64,000 bases of DNA from positions 248,001-312,000 of the forward strand of contig CAVXLQ010000012.1 in assembly GCA_963762635.1 (NCBI GenBank), written 5' to 3'. The notes below the pieces were generated by a model. That model was not told the DNA's origin, ran no database searches, and saw only the letters and a program-made list of their open reading frames with translations. Position numbers and translations under genes: made by a program. Positions 8,410 through 16,649 of the stretch are shown here, in pieces. The DNA is from Tenggerimyces sp963762635. GTDB lineage: Bacteria; Actinomycetota; Actinomycetes; Propionibacteriales; Actinopolymorphaceae. Within the stretch, counting starts at the first letter, position 1. Every line of letters starts with the position of its first letter.

Positions 8410-9492
8410 GTGAAATCCGTGGAGGTTGTGGGGGGAATCGCGGATCGATCGGTGGCGCGAAAGGGATCGGTGACGGCGAACTCCGCATTCGTACGAGCCT
8501 GTCGGGGCGACGACGTTCCGCACGTACCCGTCTGGTTCATGCGCCAGGCCGGCCGCTCGCTGCCCGAATATCGCGCGCTTCGCGAGGGTCTGTCCATGCT
8601 CGACACCTGCCAGCGGCCCGAGCTGATCGTGGAGATCACGATGCAGCCGGTGCGGCGGTACGGCGTCGACGCGGCGATCCTCTACTCCGACATCATGATT
8701 CCGCTGAAGGCGATCGGCGTCGATCTCGACATCGTGCCGAACGTGGGGCCGGTGATCGCCGCACCGGTGCGCACCATGGACGACCTCGCCGCGCTGCGGC
8801 CGCTGGAGGCGTCCGACGTCCCGTACGTGACGTCCGCCGTCCGCGACCTGGTGACGGTGCTGGGGAAGACGCCGCTGGTCGGCTTCGCGGGTGCCCCGTT
8901 CACGCTCGCCTCGTACCTCGTGGAGGGCGGGCCGAGCAAGGACCACGCGGCGACGAAGGCGCTCATGCACAGCTCGCCCGAGCTGTGGCACGCGCTGCTT
9001 TCGCGGCTGGCGGTGATCTCGGCGGCGTTCCTGCGGGTGCAGATCGGGGCGGGGGTGTCGGCCGTTCAGCTCTTCGACTCGTGGTCGGGGACGCTGGCGC
9101 CTTCGGACTACCAGGAGTTCGTCGCGCCGCACTCGCGTGCGGTCTTCACGGCTCTGTCCGACCTGGACGTGCCGCGGATCCACTTCGGCGTGGGGACAGG
9201 GGAGCTGCTCGGCCTGATGGCGGGGACCGGCCCGGACGTGATGGGCGTGGACTGGCGGGTGCCGCTGCACGAGGCGTCGCGTCGCGTGGCAGGCCGCCCG
9301 GTGCAGGGCAACCTCGACCCCGCGATCCTGCTGGCCCCGTGGCCCGTCGTGGAGGAGCAGGCCCGCCGGGTGCTGGCCTCGGGCCGCCGCGGCTCCGGCC
9401 ACATCTTCAACCTCGGCCACGGCGTGCTTCCGCAGACCGACCCGGACCAGCTGGCCCGCCTGACGGAGTACGTACACGACTGGCAGGGCTAG
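8410..9492 (+). CDS. hemE: Uroporphyrinogen decarboxylase
   Basis: This 360-residue enzyme decarboxylates the four acetate side chains of uroporphyrinogen III to give coproporphyrinogen III. The signature PVWFMRQAGRSLPEYR carries the conserved Arg residues. GFAGAPFTLASYLVEGG, the active-site Asp region (LYSDIMIPL), and the terminal FNLGHGV are also present. I chose GTG 8410 because GGGAG lies 6 nt upstream; GTG 8428 and GTG 8470 are alternatives, and the open frame extends to 8326. The gene is divergent from DUF3000. Its stop codon shares the bases CTAG with the stop of the convergent LysR gene. The product feeds HemY and HemQ encoded downstream. Confidence 0.95.
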   Translation: MKSVEVVGGIADRSVARKGSVTANSAFVRACRGDDVPHVPVWFMRQAGRSLPEYRALREGLSMLDTCQRPELIVEITMQPVRRYGVDAAILYSDIMIPLKAIGVDLDIVPNVGPVIAAPVRTMDDLAALRPLEASDVPYVTSAVRDLVTVLGKTPLVGFAGAPFTLASYLVEGGPSKDHAATKALMHSSPELWHALLSRLAVISAAFLRVQIGAGVSAVQLFDSWSGTLAPSDYQEFVAPHSRAVFTALSDLDVPRIHFGVGTGELLGLMAGTGPDVMGVDWRVPLHEASRRVAGRPVQGNLDPAILLAPWPVVEEQARRVLASGRRGSGHIFNLGHGVLPQTDPDQLARLTEYVHDWQG

Positions 9493-10331
9493 CCAGCGGG
9501 GCTCGCGGTGGACGGCGACGGCTGGGCGCGTTCCGACCGTCCGCCGAGTACGACCAGTTCGTCGACCCAGCGGGCCACCCGTTCTGCCTCTGAGGCCTCT
9601 GCCGGGAGCGTCACGACCACGACGTCGACGCTGAGCCCCTCGTACGGGCGGTACTCGACGCCAGGGACGTCGGGCGGCTCGGCGATCGGGTAGAACGCTG
9701 TCCACGCCTGCTGGCCGGCGGCGATCTCGTGCAGCGCCTCGTGGAGCGTGGTCAGCTCCGGTCCGAGCTGTTGCCCGGGCCGGACGACGAGGTCGTGGAA
9801 CGCCGGGTTCTTCTCCCGCACGGCCATCCGCAGCGGCAGCTCCTCCAGTCTCCCGGCGAACCCCGTGGGCACGGCCGCGAGCACCGGTTGGGTCCACAGC
9901 ACGCGGTTCGCGAGGTCGGGCTGGACGCCGCGCACGATGGCCGCGTCGAGCGTGCCGTCGCGGACGCCCGCGAGCCGATCGGCGTGGGACAGCCGGGCCG
10001 GCTCGATCCCGTCGGTGAGCAGGGCGTGCACGCGTGGGTCGAACGCGCGTCCGATCCCCAGCCGGAACGTGTCCCGGGCGACAGCCCGAACCCGTTCGAC
10101 GGCGGCCAGCGCCGCGTACGCCGTGGGCAGCAGCCGTTCGCCCGCGGCCGTCAGCCGGATCTGCCGGTGCGAACGGTCGAACAGCAGCACGCCGAGCTCC
10201 CGCTCGAGCCGCTGGACCTGCTGGCTCACCGCGGCCTGCACGATCGACAGCTCGCGGGCAGCCCGCCCGAAGCCGCCGGTCTCGGCGACCGTCACGAAGT
10301 ACCTCAGCTGCCGCAGCTCCACACCCGTCAC
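9489..10331 (-). CDS. LysR-family transcriptional regulator
   Basis: This 280-residue protein has an N-terminal winged HTH (residues 5-62: LRQLRYFVTVAETGGFGRAA, then VSQQVQRLERELGVLLFDR) and a LysR substrate-binding domain to the C-terminus. The gene is divergent from a cupin gene with an 87-bp gap containing a textbook ATC-n9-GAT dyad next to its own start codon. It probably represses itself and controls the cupin gene. The effector is unknown. The stop overlaps the hemE stop in the convergent arrangement. Confidence 0.92.
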   Translation of the reverse strand: MTGVELRQLRYFVTVAETGGFGRAARELSIVQAAVSQQVQRLERELGVLLFDRSHRQIRLTAAGERLLPTAYAALAAVERVRAVARDTFRLGIGRAFDPRVHALLTDGIEPARLSHADRLAGVRDGTLDAAIVRGVQPDLANRVLWTQPVLAAVPTGFAGRLEELPLRMAVREKNPAFHDLVVRPGQQLGPELTTLHEALHEIAAGQQAWTAFYPIAEPPDVPGVEYRPYEGLSVDVVVVTLPAEASEAERVARWVDELVVLGGRSERAQPSPSTASPAG

Positions 10332-10333
10332 CT

Positions 10334-10348
10334 ATCACCGGAAGTGAT
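10334..10348. promoter_or_regulatory. LysR-type operator, ATC-n9-GAT
   Basis: ATCACCGGAAGTGAT contains the LysR recognition pattern T-n11-A within ATC-n9-GAT and has perfect five-base arms. It starts 2 bp upstream of the LysR start codon and 70 bp upstream of the cupin start. A recognition site in this position is typical of LysR autoregulation plus control of the divergent gene. Confidence 0.6.
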
Positions 10349-10418
10349 CAGTCACCACGACAACTGCTTCTTGGTCAGCGGCTATTCCGGCGGTGAGATC
10401 GAAGTCATGAAGCCTTAA

Positions 10419-10889
10419 GTGATCCAGCCCGAGGACGTCGAGATCCTCCCCGGCACCAATCCCATGCACCTGCTCGCCGACGCGGACGTCACCGACGGCG
10501 CGGTCAGCATCTCCAGTGGCACCATCGCGGCCGGTGCCGACAACGCCAGGCCTCACTTTCACCAACGTTCGTGGGAGATCTTCGCGATCCGACGCGGCGC
10601 GCTCCAGCTGCTGCTCGACGACGAGATCGTGACGGTGCGCGGCGGCGGCCTGGTCGCCGTACCGCCCGGCGTCGTCCACGCGTTCGGCGCCACGGCCGAG
10701 GAGGACGTGGAGGCGATCGTGTTCGTGACGCCGGGCGTTCAGCGGTTCGACTACTTCCGCATCCTACCGAAGATCCTCGCCGGCGAGATTCCCCAGGCGG
10801 AGCTGGAGGAAATGCATCGCACGTACGACGTGCACTTCGTTCAGAGCGAGGTCTGGGAGACGACGCGGCGGCGCCTGGCGCGCAGGTAG
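10419..10889 (+). CDS. Cupin-domain protein
   Basis: This 156-residue protein holds one cupin barrel. Motif 1 is RPHFHQRSWEIFAIRRGALQ (two His and one Glu as metal ligands) and motif 2 is PPGVVHAF (third His). Cupins of this size may be metal-dependent dioxygenases, isomerases or ligand binders; the sequence does not decide which. The GTG 10419 start follows an in-frame TAA. It is probably the target of the divergent LysR regulator. Its 3' end overlaps the convergent DUF4349 gene by 49 bp. Confidence 0.82.
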   Translation: MIQPEDVEILPGTNPMHLLADADVTDGAVSISSGTIAAGADNARPHFHQRSWEIFAIRRGALQLLLDDEIVTVRGGGLVAVPPGVVHAFGATAEEDVEAIVFVTPGVQRFDYFRILPKILAGEIPQAELEEMHRTYDVHFVQSEVWETTRRRLARR

Positions 10890-11782
10890 AACCAGGCCGG
10901 GATCGCGCCGAGCAGCGCCAGGGCGACGACGAACGGGATGAGCGCACCGACCACTGTCAAGATCACCTGGACGGTGCCGACGAACGCGTTCCAGCCGTCG
11001 GTAAGCCCGGACAGGAAGCCGAGGTTGTCGTCGGGCTCGACGTCCACCTGCTCCTTCGGAGGCGCGGAGAGCATCACGCTCAACGTCGACAGCGAGGACT
11101 GAGATGCCAGCGCCGACTGGCGGGCCTGCAACGACTCCAGCTCGGCCTCGCGCGAGGTGAGCTCGGTCTCGACCTGCACGACCTCGCCGACCGTCTTGGC
11201 CTGGCCGATCAACGCGCGCAGCCGCTCGATGCTCTTCTGCTGGCTCGCGATCCGGCTCTCGACGTCGACGACCTCGTCGGTGACGTCCTGGGCGTTGTGC
11301 TTGTCGTCCAGGACCTTCGCGCCGAGCTTTCGCACGCCGGCACGTACGCGGTCGAAGTCGGCGACCGGGACGCGCAGCACGAGCTGGATCGTGCTCACCT
11401 TGCCGTTCTCGTCGGTCGTGCTCTGCTCGGACGAGACATAGCCCTCGCCGCCGACCAGGGTGGCGATCCGGTCGTTGGCCGCTTGGACGTTCGCGACCTC
11501 GATGTGGATCGTGCCGGTACGGATGATCGCGCGCTCGCGGATCTGGATCCGCGGCCGGTTCGCCGGCTGCTTGGCGTCCGGTGCCGGCGCACCGGCAGCG
11601 TTGTCCTGCGGCGCTTTGGGCGCCGCCTGGTCGGCGCCGCCGGCGAGGGGTACGCCGGCGGAACCGCCCTCACCGCTCGACTGTCTCGCGCTGTTGGTGG
11701 CGGCACCGCTGCAGCCCGCCGCCAGCGCAAGCGCGGCAGCCCCGCAAGCTGCGGCGATCAGGAACGGTCGAGTCCTACGCAT
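10841..11782 (-). CDS. DUF4349 lipoprotein with coiled coil and C-terminal TM segment
   Basis: This 313-residue protein starts with a lipoprotein signal peptide (MRRTRPFLIAAACGAAALAL, lipobox LAAGC with Cys24). A low-complexity Ala/Gly/Pro linker follows to about residue 75. The DUF4349 domain spans roughly 80-265 and includes a coiled coil (SQQKSIERLRALIGQAKTVG onward). A C-terminal membrane helix (about 270-295) ends in a basic RARRRRV stop-transfer sequence. The protein is therefore tethered at the outer face of the membrane. No biochemical role is established for the family. The gene is divergent from hemY. Confidence 0.85.
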   Translation of the reverse strand: MRRTRPFLIAAACGAAALALAAGCSGAATNSARQSSGEGGSAGVPLAGGADQAAPKAPQDNAAGAPAPDAKQPANRPRIQIRERAIIRTGTIHIEVANVQAANDRIATLVGGEGYVSSEQSTTDENGKVSTIQLVLRVPVADFDRVRAGVRKLGAKVLDDKHNAQDVTDEVVDVESRIASQQKSIERLRALIGQAKTVGEVVQVETELTSREAELESLQARQSALASQSSLSTLSVMLSAPPKEQVDVEPDDNLGFLSGLTDGWNAFVGTVQVILTVVGALIPFVVALALLGAIPAWFYLRARRRRVVSQTSL

Positions 11783-11887
11783 GGCATTGGCCTCCCCAGA
11801 AGCGTTCGATGCACCTCAGACGCGGGAGGGCCCCGAGAGGTTGTGCCCGGAGGTCACGACTTGGTCGCAACGTGCCAAGGTGGAGGC

Positions 11888-13269
11888 ATGCCGCACGTGA
11901 TCGTCATCGGTGCTGGGATCTCCGGCGCCGCCACGGCCTGGTTCCTGCGTCGCTCGGGCGCGGACGTCACCGTGCTCGACGGCGCCGAACGGGTCGGCGG
12001 CAAGCTGCACACGGTCGAGCTCGAGGGCATCCCGGTCGACACCGGCGCCGAGGCCATGCTGAACCGGCGCCCCGAAGCCGTCGCGCTCGCCCGCGAGGTC
12101 GGCCTCGGCGACCAGCTGACGCATCCGGCCACGACTACCGCGAACCTCTGGATCGGCAACGCGCTCAAGCCGATCCCCGCCGGCACGATCATGGGCATTC
12201 CGGGCGATCTCGCCGCGCTCGAGTCGAGCGACGTACTCACGCCGGAGGGCCTCGCCCGGGTGGAGGCCGAGCAGCTGGGCGAGCTGACGGAGGACGTGGC
12301 AGTCGGCCCGTTCGTCGCCCGACGGTTGGGCCGCGAGCTCGTCGACCGCGTCGTCGAGCCGCTGCTCGGCGGCGTGTATGCCGGCCACGCCGACCGGCTC
12401 TCGCTGGAGGCGACGGTGCCGCAGCTCTACGCGCTCGCCCGGCGCGATCCGTCGCTGCTGCACGCGGTCGCCCAGGCGAAGGCCTCCGCCCCGGCGAGCG
12501 ACCAGCCGGTGTTCGCGGGCCTCGACGGGGGAGTGGGTCAGCTCGTCCCGGCGGTGCTTTCCGGCACGGAGGTGCGGCTGGGAACGTTCGTCCGCGAGCT
12601 GCATCGCACCGAGACCGGCTGGCGGCTCGTCGTCGGCTCGCGGCACGCGCCGGAGGAGCTGACCGCCGACGCCGTCGTCCTGGCCTGCCCGGCGACACCG
12701 GCGGTCGGTTGCTCGCCGACATCGCGCCGGCGGCCTCGGCGGAGCTGGCGCGGATCGAGTACGCGAGCATGGCGACGATCGCGCTGCTCTACCGCCGGAT
12801 GGATTTCCCTGCTGGCGTTGAGGGTTCGGGGTTTCTGGTGCCGCCGCGGGAGGGCCGGCTGATCAAGGCGGCGACGTTCTCCTCTGCCAAGTGGGGCTGG
12901 CTTTCGGATCGTTCGGCCGACGCGGTCGTCGTCCGTACGTCCGTGGGGCGGCTCGGTGAGGAGGCGGATCTCCAACGTACGAACGAGGATCTCGCCAGCG
13001 GAGCGGCTGCCGACCTCAGCGAGGCCATCGGAATCGGTGAGCCGATCGCCTGGCACGTCGCAAGGTGGGGCGGTGGGCTGCCGCAGTATGGCGTCGGTCA
13101 CAAGGCGGCGGTCGAACGGATCCGCGCCGCCGTCGTCGCACAGCCTGGGCTGGCCGTCGCGGGTGCCGCGTACGACGGCGTCGGCATCCCCGCCTGCATC
13201 GCCACGGCGCGGGCCGCCGCCGACCAGGTGCTGGCGTCCGTCGGCCAGCCGGAGAGAATGGCGACATGA
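11888..13269 (+). CDS. hemY: Coproporphyrinogen III / protoporphyrinogen oxidase, frame-broken
   Basis: This FAD enzyme oxidises coproporphyrinogen III to coproporphyrin III in the actinobacterial route (HemY/CgoX). The N-terminus has the dinucleotide motif GAGISGAATAWFLRR (residues 7-21). The C-terminal half carries GLPQYGVGHKAAVERIR and a closing FAD-binding segment (GAAYDGVGIPACIATARAAA). The frame breaks near 12700: upstream codons read in one frame to VVLACPATPA, while LLADIAPAAS onward is in another. One missing base would restore a normal ~460-residue protein. The start is ATG 11888 with AAGG/GGAGG upstream. The stop overlaps the hemQ start (ATGA), so the two are translationally coupled. 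Confidence 0.85.
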
Positions 13270-13966
13270 CCGACAGCGCTCGACCGAAGGCCCGCGAGCT
13301 CAACGACCTGATCCGCTACACGATGTGGTCGGTGTTCCGGCTGCGGGATCCGCTCGGCGACGGGGACCGTGCTGGGCTGGCCGGCGAGGTCGAGGAGCTG
13401 TTCGCCCAACTCGGGCGAAGGACGTCGTGATCCGCGGCACGTACGACGTGTCCGGCATCCGCGCCGACGCCGACGTGATGATCTGGTGGCACGCGCCGAG
13501 CTCGGACGACCTGCAGGAGGCGTACAACCGGTTCCGTCGTACGGCGTTCGGCCGCCGGCTCGACCCGGTCTGGTCCCAGCTCGCGCTGCACCGGCCGGCG
13601 GAGTTCAACAAGGGCCACATCCCGGCGTTCCTCGCGGGGGAGGAGGCGCGGCGGTACGTCAGTGTGTACCCGTTCGTGCGCTCGCTCGAGTGGTACCTGC
13701 TGCCGGACGAGGAACGGCGGGCGATGCTCGCCGAGCACGGAATGATGGCGCGCGAGTACCCCGACGTCCGAGCGAACACCGTGGCGTCTTTCTCGCTCGG
13801 CGACTACGAGTGGATGCTGGCGTTCGAGGCGGACGAGCTGTACCGGATCACCGACCTGATGCGGCACCTGCGCAGCGCGAAGGCGCGGGCGCACACGCGG
13901 TTGGAAGTGCCGTTCTATACCGGCCGGCGCACCTCGGTCGTCGAGTTGCTCGGGACGCTGCCATGA
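13266..13966 (+). CDS. hemQ: Coproheme decarboxylase HemQ/ChdC, frame-broken
   Basis: HemQ decarboxylates coproheme to haem b, the last step of the coproporphyrin-dependent pathway. The sequence starts MTDSARPKARELNDLIRYTM, a typical actinobacterial HemQ N-terminus. It continues with DVMIWWHAP, RPAEFNKGHIPAFLAGE and YVSVYPFVRSLEWYLLP; the Tyr region of the last segment is where the catalytic Tyr lies in the family. The frame changes near 13420 (LFAQLG, then AKDVVIRGTYDV); one missing C would restore about 233 residues. It overlaps hemY upstream and the next gene downstream, both by ATGA. No ferrochelatase gene is present in this window. Confidence 0.87.
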
Positions 13967-14352
13967 GCTGGCTGAAGCGGTTGCTCGGCGGCGACGACTC
14001 CTCGTTGCCCGGGCCGGTGACGTTGGACGTCGAGGCGCGGAAGGCTCAGCTGCACGAGCTGGAGTCGGTGCTCGACAAGGTGGTTGCCGCGATGACGGAG
14101 AACACCGAGCGGATGTCCAACCCTGGTTGGCGAGGACGCGTGTCGGAGTACCGCATGCTGTCCGGCGAGGCTCGGCTGCTGCGGGCGCGTGCCTTTTCGC
14201 GCGAGGAGATTCTCGATCTGGCGTTCGAGGTCCGGCCGGTGTACTCGGGCGATCAGCCGGACGACGTACGTGCTCTCGAGCCCTTGCAGGCCGAGCTCAT
14301 GCGAGCGGCTGAGGTGTTGCGGGAAGTGCTGCCGGGGGAGCGCTCGACCTGA
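13963..14352 (+). CDS. Hypothetical protein coupled to hemQ
   Basis: This 129-residue, charged, probably helical protein (MSWLKRLLGGDDSSLPGP start) overlaps the hemQ stop by ATGA, so it belongs to the hemY-hemQ transcription unit. The body has heptad-like stretches (RKAQLHELESVLDKVVAAMT) and no signal peptide or cysteines. I do not recognise the family. Coupling to haem genes suggests a role there, but only by position. The 3' end overlaps the convergent fprA gene by 56 bp. Confidence 0.6.
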   Translation: MSWLKRLLGGDDSSLPGPVTLDVEARKAQLHELESVLDKVVAAMTENTERMSNPGWRGRVSEYRMLSGEARLLRARAFSREEILDLAFEVRPVYSGDQPDDVRALEPLQAELMRAAEVLREVLPGERST

Positions 14353-15523
14353 GCCGTGCGTCGACCGCTTCCTGCTCGGGCTCTGGCGCCGGGGTGAGCT
14401 GTGGCAGGTCTTCGAGCAACGACCGTACGGTCTCGGCGGCGTCTCCCTTGTTGGTGCCGATGACGCCGGACGGGCCGCGCTTGATCCAGCCGGCCGCGTA
14501 GACGCCTCGGATGACGGCGCCTGTGTCGTCGACCACCCTTCCTTCGACGTTCGGGAGGGTGCCGGTGCTGTCGTCGAAAGGCAGGTCGGCGAGCGGGCGG
14601 CCCTTGTAGCCGACGGCGGCGAGAATCGCCTGTACGTCAAGGGATTCCTGGCCGTCGAGGACGACCTCGGAGATGCCGTTCTCGTCGCCTCGGATCTCGA
14701 TGGGCCGTCGCCAGAAGTGCAGGTGGAGGCGTCTCGGTGCGTCGGTGGGTGGGCGGGTTGCCCAGTCGCGGAAGACGGCGAGGTTGCTACGTACGCGCCG
14801 TGGGGCGTCGGGAGGGTCGTCGACGGGGATGTCGGCGGGGTCGACTCGGACGTCGACTCCTTCGAGGTTTCCCAGCTCCCTGAGCTCCAGCGTGGTGAAC
14901 TTCGCCTCGACCGGGCCGCGGCGGGCGACGAGATGCACCTCCTCGACCTTGGCCTGGTGGAGGGCGTCGAGGACCTCGTCGGACACGTCGCCCTTCGCCA
15001 ACCGTTCCCTGCTGGCGAGGAGGACACGGGCGACGTCGATCGCCACGTTCCCCGCGCCGATCACGGCGACCGCTCTCGCTTTGAGGAGCTGGTCGACGTC
15101 GACCGTGCAGTCGGGGTGGTCGTTGTACCACTCGACGAACGCGGTGGCGGACAGGCTGCCGGGCAGGTCCTCGCCCTCGATGCCGAGCCGTCTTCCGTCG
15201 GCGGCGCCGACCGCGTAGATCACGGCGTCGTAGTGACTCTTGATCGTGGCGAGGTCGAGCTCCGCGCCGTACGCGACGTTGCCGAGGAACCTCACCTGCG
15301 GCGCGTCGAGCATCCGGCCGAGCACGGCGGCGATGGTGCGCGTCTTGGGATGGTCGGGAGCGACGCCGTACCGGACGAGCCCGTACGGCGTGGCGAGGTG
15401 CTCGAGAACGTCGATCGAGACGGGAACGCCGGACCGCACCAGAGCATCGGCCGCATAGATCCCCGCCGGCCCCGCGCCGACGATCGCAATCCGGGCCGGC
15501 CGCTCGTCAACGGGATCGCTCAC
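14297..15523 (-). CDS. fprA: NADPH-ferredoxin reductase, FprA type
   Basis: This 408-residue flavoprotein resembles mycobacterial FprA and mitochondrial adrenodoxin reductase. It has an FAD motif (IAIVGAGPAGIYAADAL, GxGxxG at about residues 16-21), the family stretch YGLVRYGVAPDHPKTR, an NADP motif (VAVIGAGNVAIDVARVLL, about 155) and the C-terminal GWIKRGPSGVIGTNK. It passes electrons from NADPH to ferredoxin for P450s or, possibly, the sulfite reductase encoded 40 kb away. I chose GTG 15523; ATG 15574 is possible and the open frame reaches 15724. It is convergent with the hemQ operon. Confidence 0.9.
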   Translation of the reverse strand: MSDPVDERPARIAIVGAGPAGIYAADALVRSGVPVSIDVLEHLATPYGLVRYGVAPDHPKTRTIAAVLGRMLDAPQVRFLGNVAYGAELDLATIKSHYDAVIYAVGAADGRRLGIEGEDLPGSLSATAFVEWYNDHPDCTVDVDQLLKARAVAVIGAGNVAIDVARVLLASRERLAKGDVSDEVLDALHQAKVEEVHLVARRGPVEAKFTTLELRELGNLEGVDVRVDPADIPVDDPPDAPRRVRSNLAVFRDWATRPPTDAPRRLHLHFWRRPIEIRGDENGISEVVLDGQESLDVQAILAAVGYKGRPLADLPFDDSTGTLPNVEGRVVDDTGAVIRGVYAAGWIKRGPSGVIGTNKGDAAETVRSLLEDLPQLTPAPEPEQEAVDARLRSSAPPAALPATPQPLA

Positions 15524-15727
15524 GCTTTCACAGTGCCACACCGGTCCCGGTCGAGTGGGCCGCTTCACGATCATGAGCCCTAGTGACGGCGCTGCGTGAT
15601 CTCCCGAGGGGGGCTCCGCAGCGGAAGCGCCAACCCAGGCTTCATCCCGCCCGTGACGACCACAGCCTCGCCGGAGGCCGACTGTCACGACGCCCGTAGA
15701 CCTCGACCTCGAGGTTGGCAGCATCGG

Positions 15728-16006
15728 TCAGGCCTTGAGGTCGTCGTACTCCGGGTGCTTCTCCATCCACGACCGGACGAACGGGCAGAGCGGGATCAGC
15801 TTCACGCCTCGCTCGCGGAGCTGCTCCAGCGTCCGGCGTACCAGTACCGAGCCGAGTCCCCGGCCATTGAACGCGGGCTCGATCTCGGTGTGGATCAGCG
15901 CGAGCGCCTCGCCGCGGGGCTCGTAGAAGAGCGAGCCGGCCAGCTCGTCGCCGTCGTAGACCTCGAACCGTTCCTCGCTCGGGTTGTCCTTCACCACCGC
16001 GGTCAT
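15728..16006 (-). CDS. Small GNAT-family N-acetyltransferase (YjdJ-like)
   Basis: This 92-residue protein is a minimal GNAT domain of the YjdJ/GCN5-related class. It contains FYEPRGEALALIHTEIEP, the acetyl-CoA loop GRGLGSVLVRRTLEQLRERG, and the terminal CPFVRSWMEKHPEYDDL that marks this family. Length is normal. The start overlaps the stop of the 60-residue acidic protein gene (ATGA), so it is the last gene of a three-gene unit with msrB. The substrate is unknown. Confidence 0.87.
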   Translation of the reverse strand: MTAVVKDNPSEERFEVYDGDELAGSLFYEPRGEALALIHTEIEPAFNGRGLGSVLVRRTLEQLRERGVKLIPLCPFVRSWMEKHPEYDDLKA

Positions 16007-16185
16007 CGCGTCTGCTTCCGAGGCTTGGAGTGGTCGCCGCCCAGCTCGTCGTCGGGCAGCAACAGGTCCGAGTCGGGCAGCTTCGGGTCCGGGATCTCCG
16101 AGTCTGGCAGGTCCAGATCGGGCTCCTCCGGCGCCTTCTTCTCTCGCTCTTCCTCCTCGGGCTCAGGGATCTCAGGAATCGTCAT
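16003..16185 (-). CDS. Small acidic proline-rich protein
   Basis: This 60-residue protein (MTIPEIPEPEEEEREKKAPE start) consists mainly of Glu, Asp and Pro, with repeats of the type DLDLPDSEIPDPKLPDSDLL, and a basic tail (HSKPRKQTR). It is probably disordered. GGAGG lies 4 nt before ATG 16185. It overlaps the msrB end upstream by 14 bp and the GNAT start downstream by 4 bp. That tight packing argues it is expressed. It has no recognisable domain, and no function is assigned. Confidence 0.6.
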   Translation of the reverse strand: MTIPEIPEPEEEEREKKAPEEPDLDLPDSEIPDPKLPDSDLLLPDDELGGDHSKPRKQTR

Positions 16186-16602
16186 CGGACCTCCGTGGGT
16201 TCGAGCGGAGCGAGATCGAGTTGATGCAGTAGCGCCGGTCGGTCGGCGTGTCGTACCCCTCGCCGTCGAACACGTGGCCGAGGTGGGAGTCGCAGCGGGC
16301 GCACCGGACCTCGGTGCGGACCATGCCCATCGCGCGGTCCTCGATGTAGCTGACGCGGTCCTCGGCCGCGGGGCGAAGAACGACGGCCAGCCGCAGTGCG
16401 ACGTCGAACTTCGTGTCGCTGCGGAACAGCTCGGCCCCGCAGGCCCGGCAGTCGTAGACGCCGGTGGTCTTCTGTCGGCGTACTCGCCGGCGTACGGCCG
16501 CTCGGTGCCGGCCTCGCGCAGCACGTGGTACTCCGGCAGGCGTCAGCTGCTCCCGCCACTCCTCGTCGCTCTTCTCGACCTTCGCGGTGTCTGATCCGTC
16601 AT
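16172..16602 (-). pseudogene. msrB: Peptide-methionine (R)-S-oxide reductase, multiply frame-broken
   Basis: Reading the minus strand across frames gives a full MsrB: KVEKSDEEWREQLTP, YDCRACGAELFR and RCARCDSHLGHVF (two CxxC zinc sites), SHCGWPSFF, and RYCINSISLR with the catalytic Cys. Five single-base indels are needed to join these, near the start, 16540, 16470, 16405 and 16370. Every catalytic and zinc residue survives in the correct local frame. That suggests sequence error more than decay. MsrB repairs methionine-R-sulfoxide in oxidised proteins. The start would be ATG 16602. It is the first gene of the msrB / acidic protein / GNAT unit. Confidence 0.75.
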
Positions 16603-16649
16603 ACCTCCACGCTACGCGCGTACGACCGCCCAGGCAAGCTACGAACCCC

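Noticed and set aside
12690..12710. Programmed -1 frameshift in hemY
   Set aside because: No slippery heptamer of the X XXY YYZ type with a downstream structure is evident, and neighbouring hemQ and msrB carry similar unrelated breaks. Sequence error is simpler.
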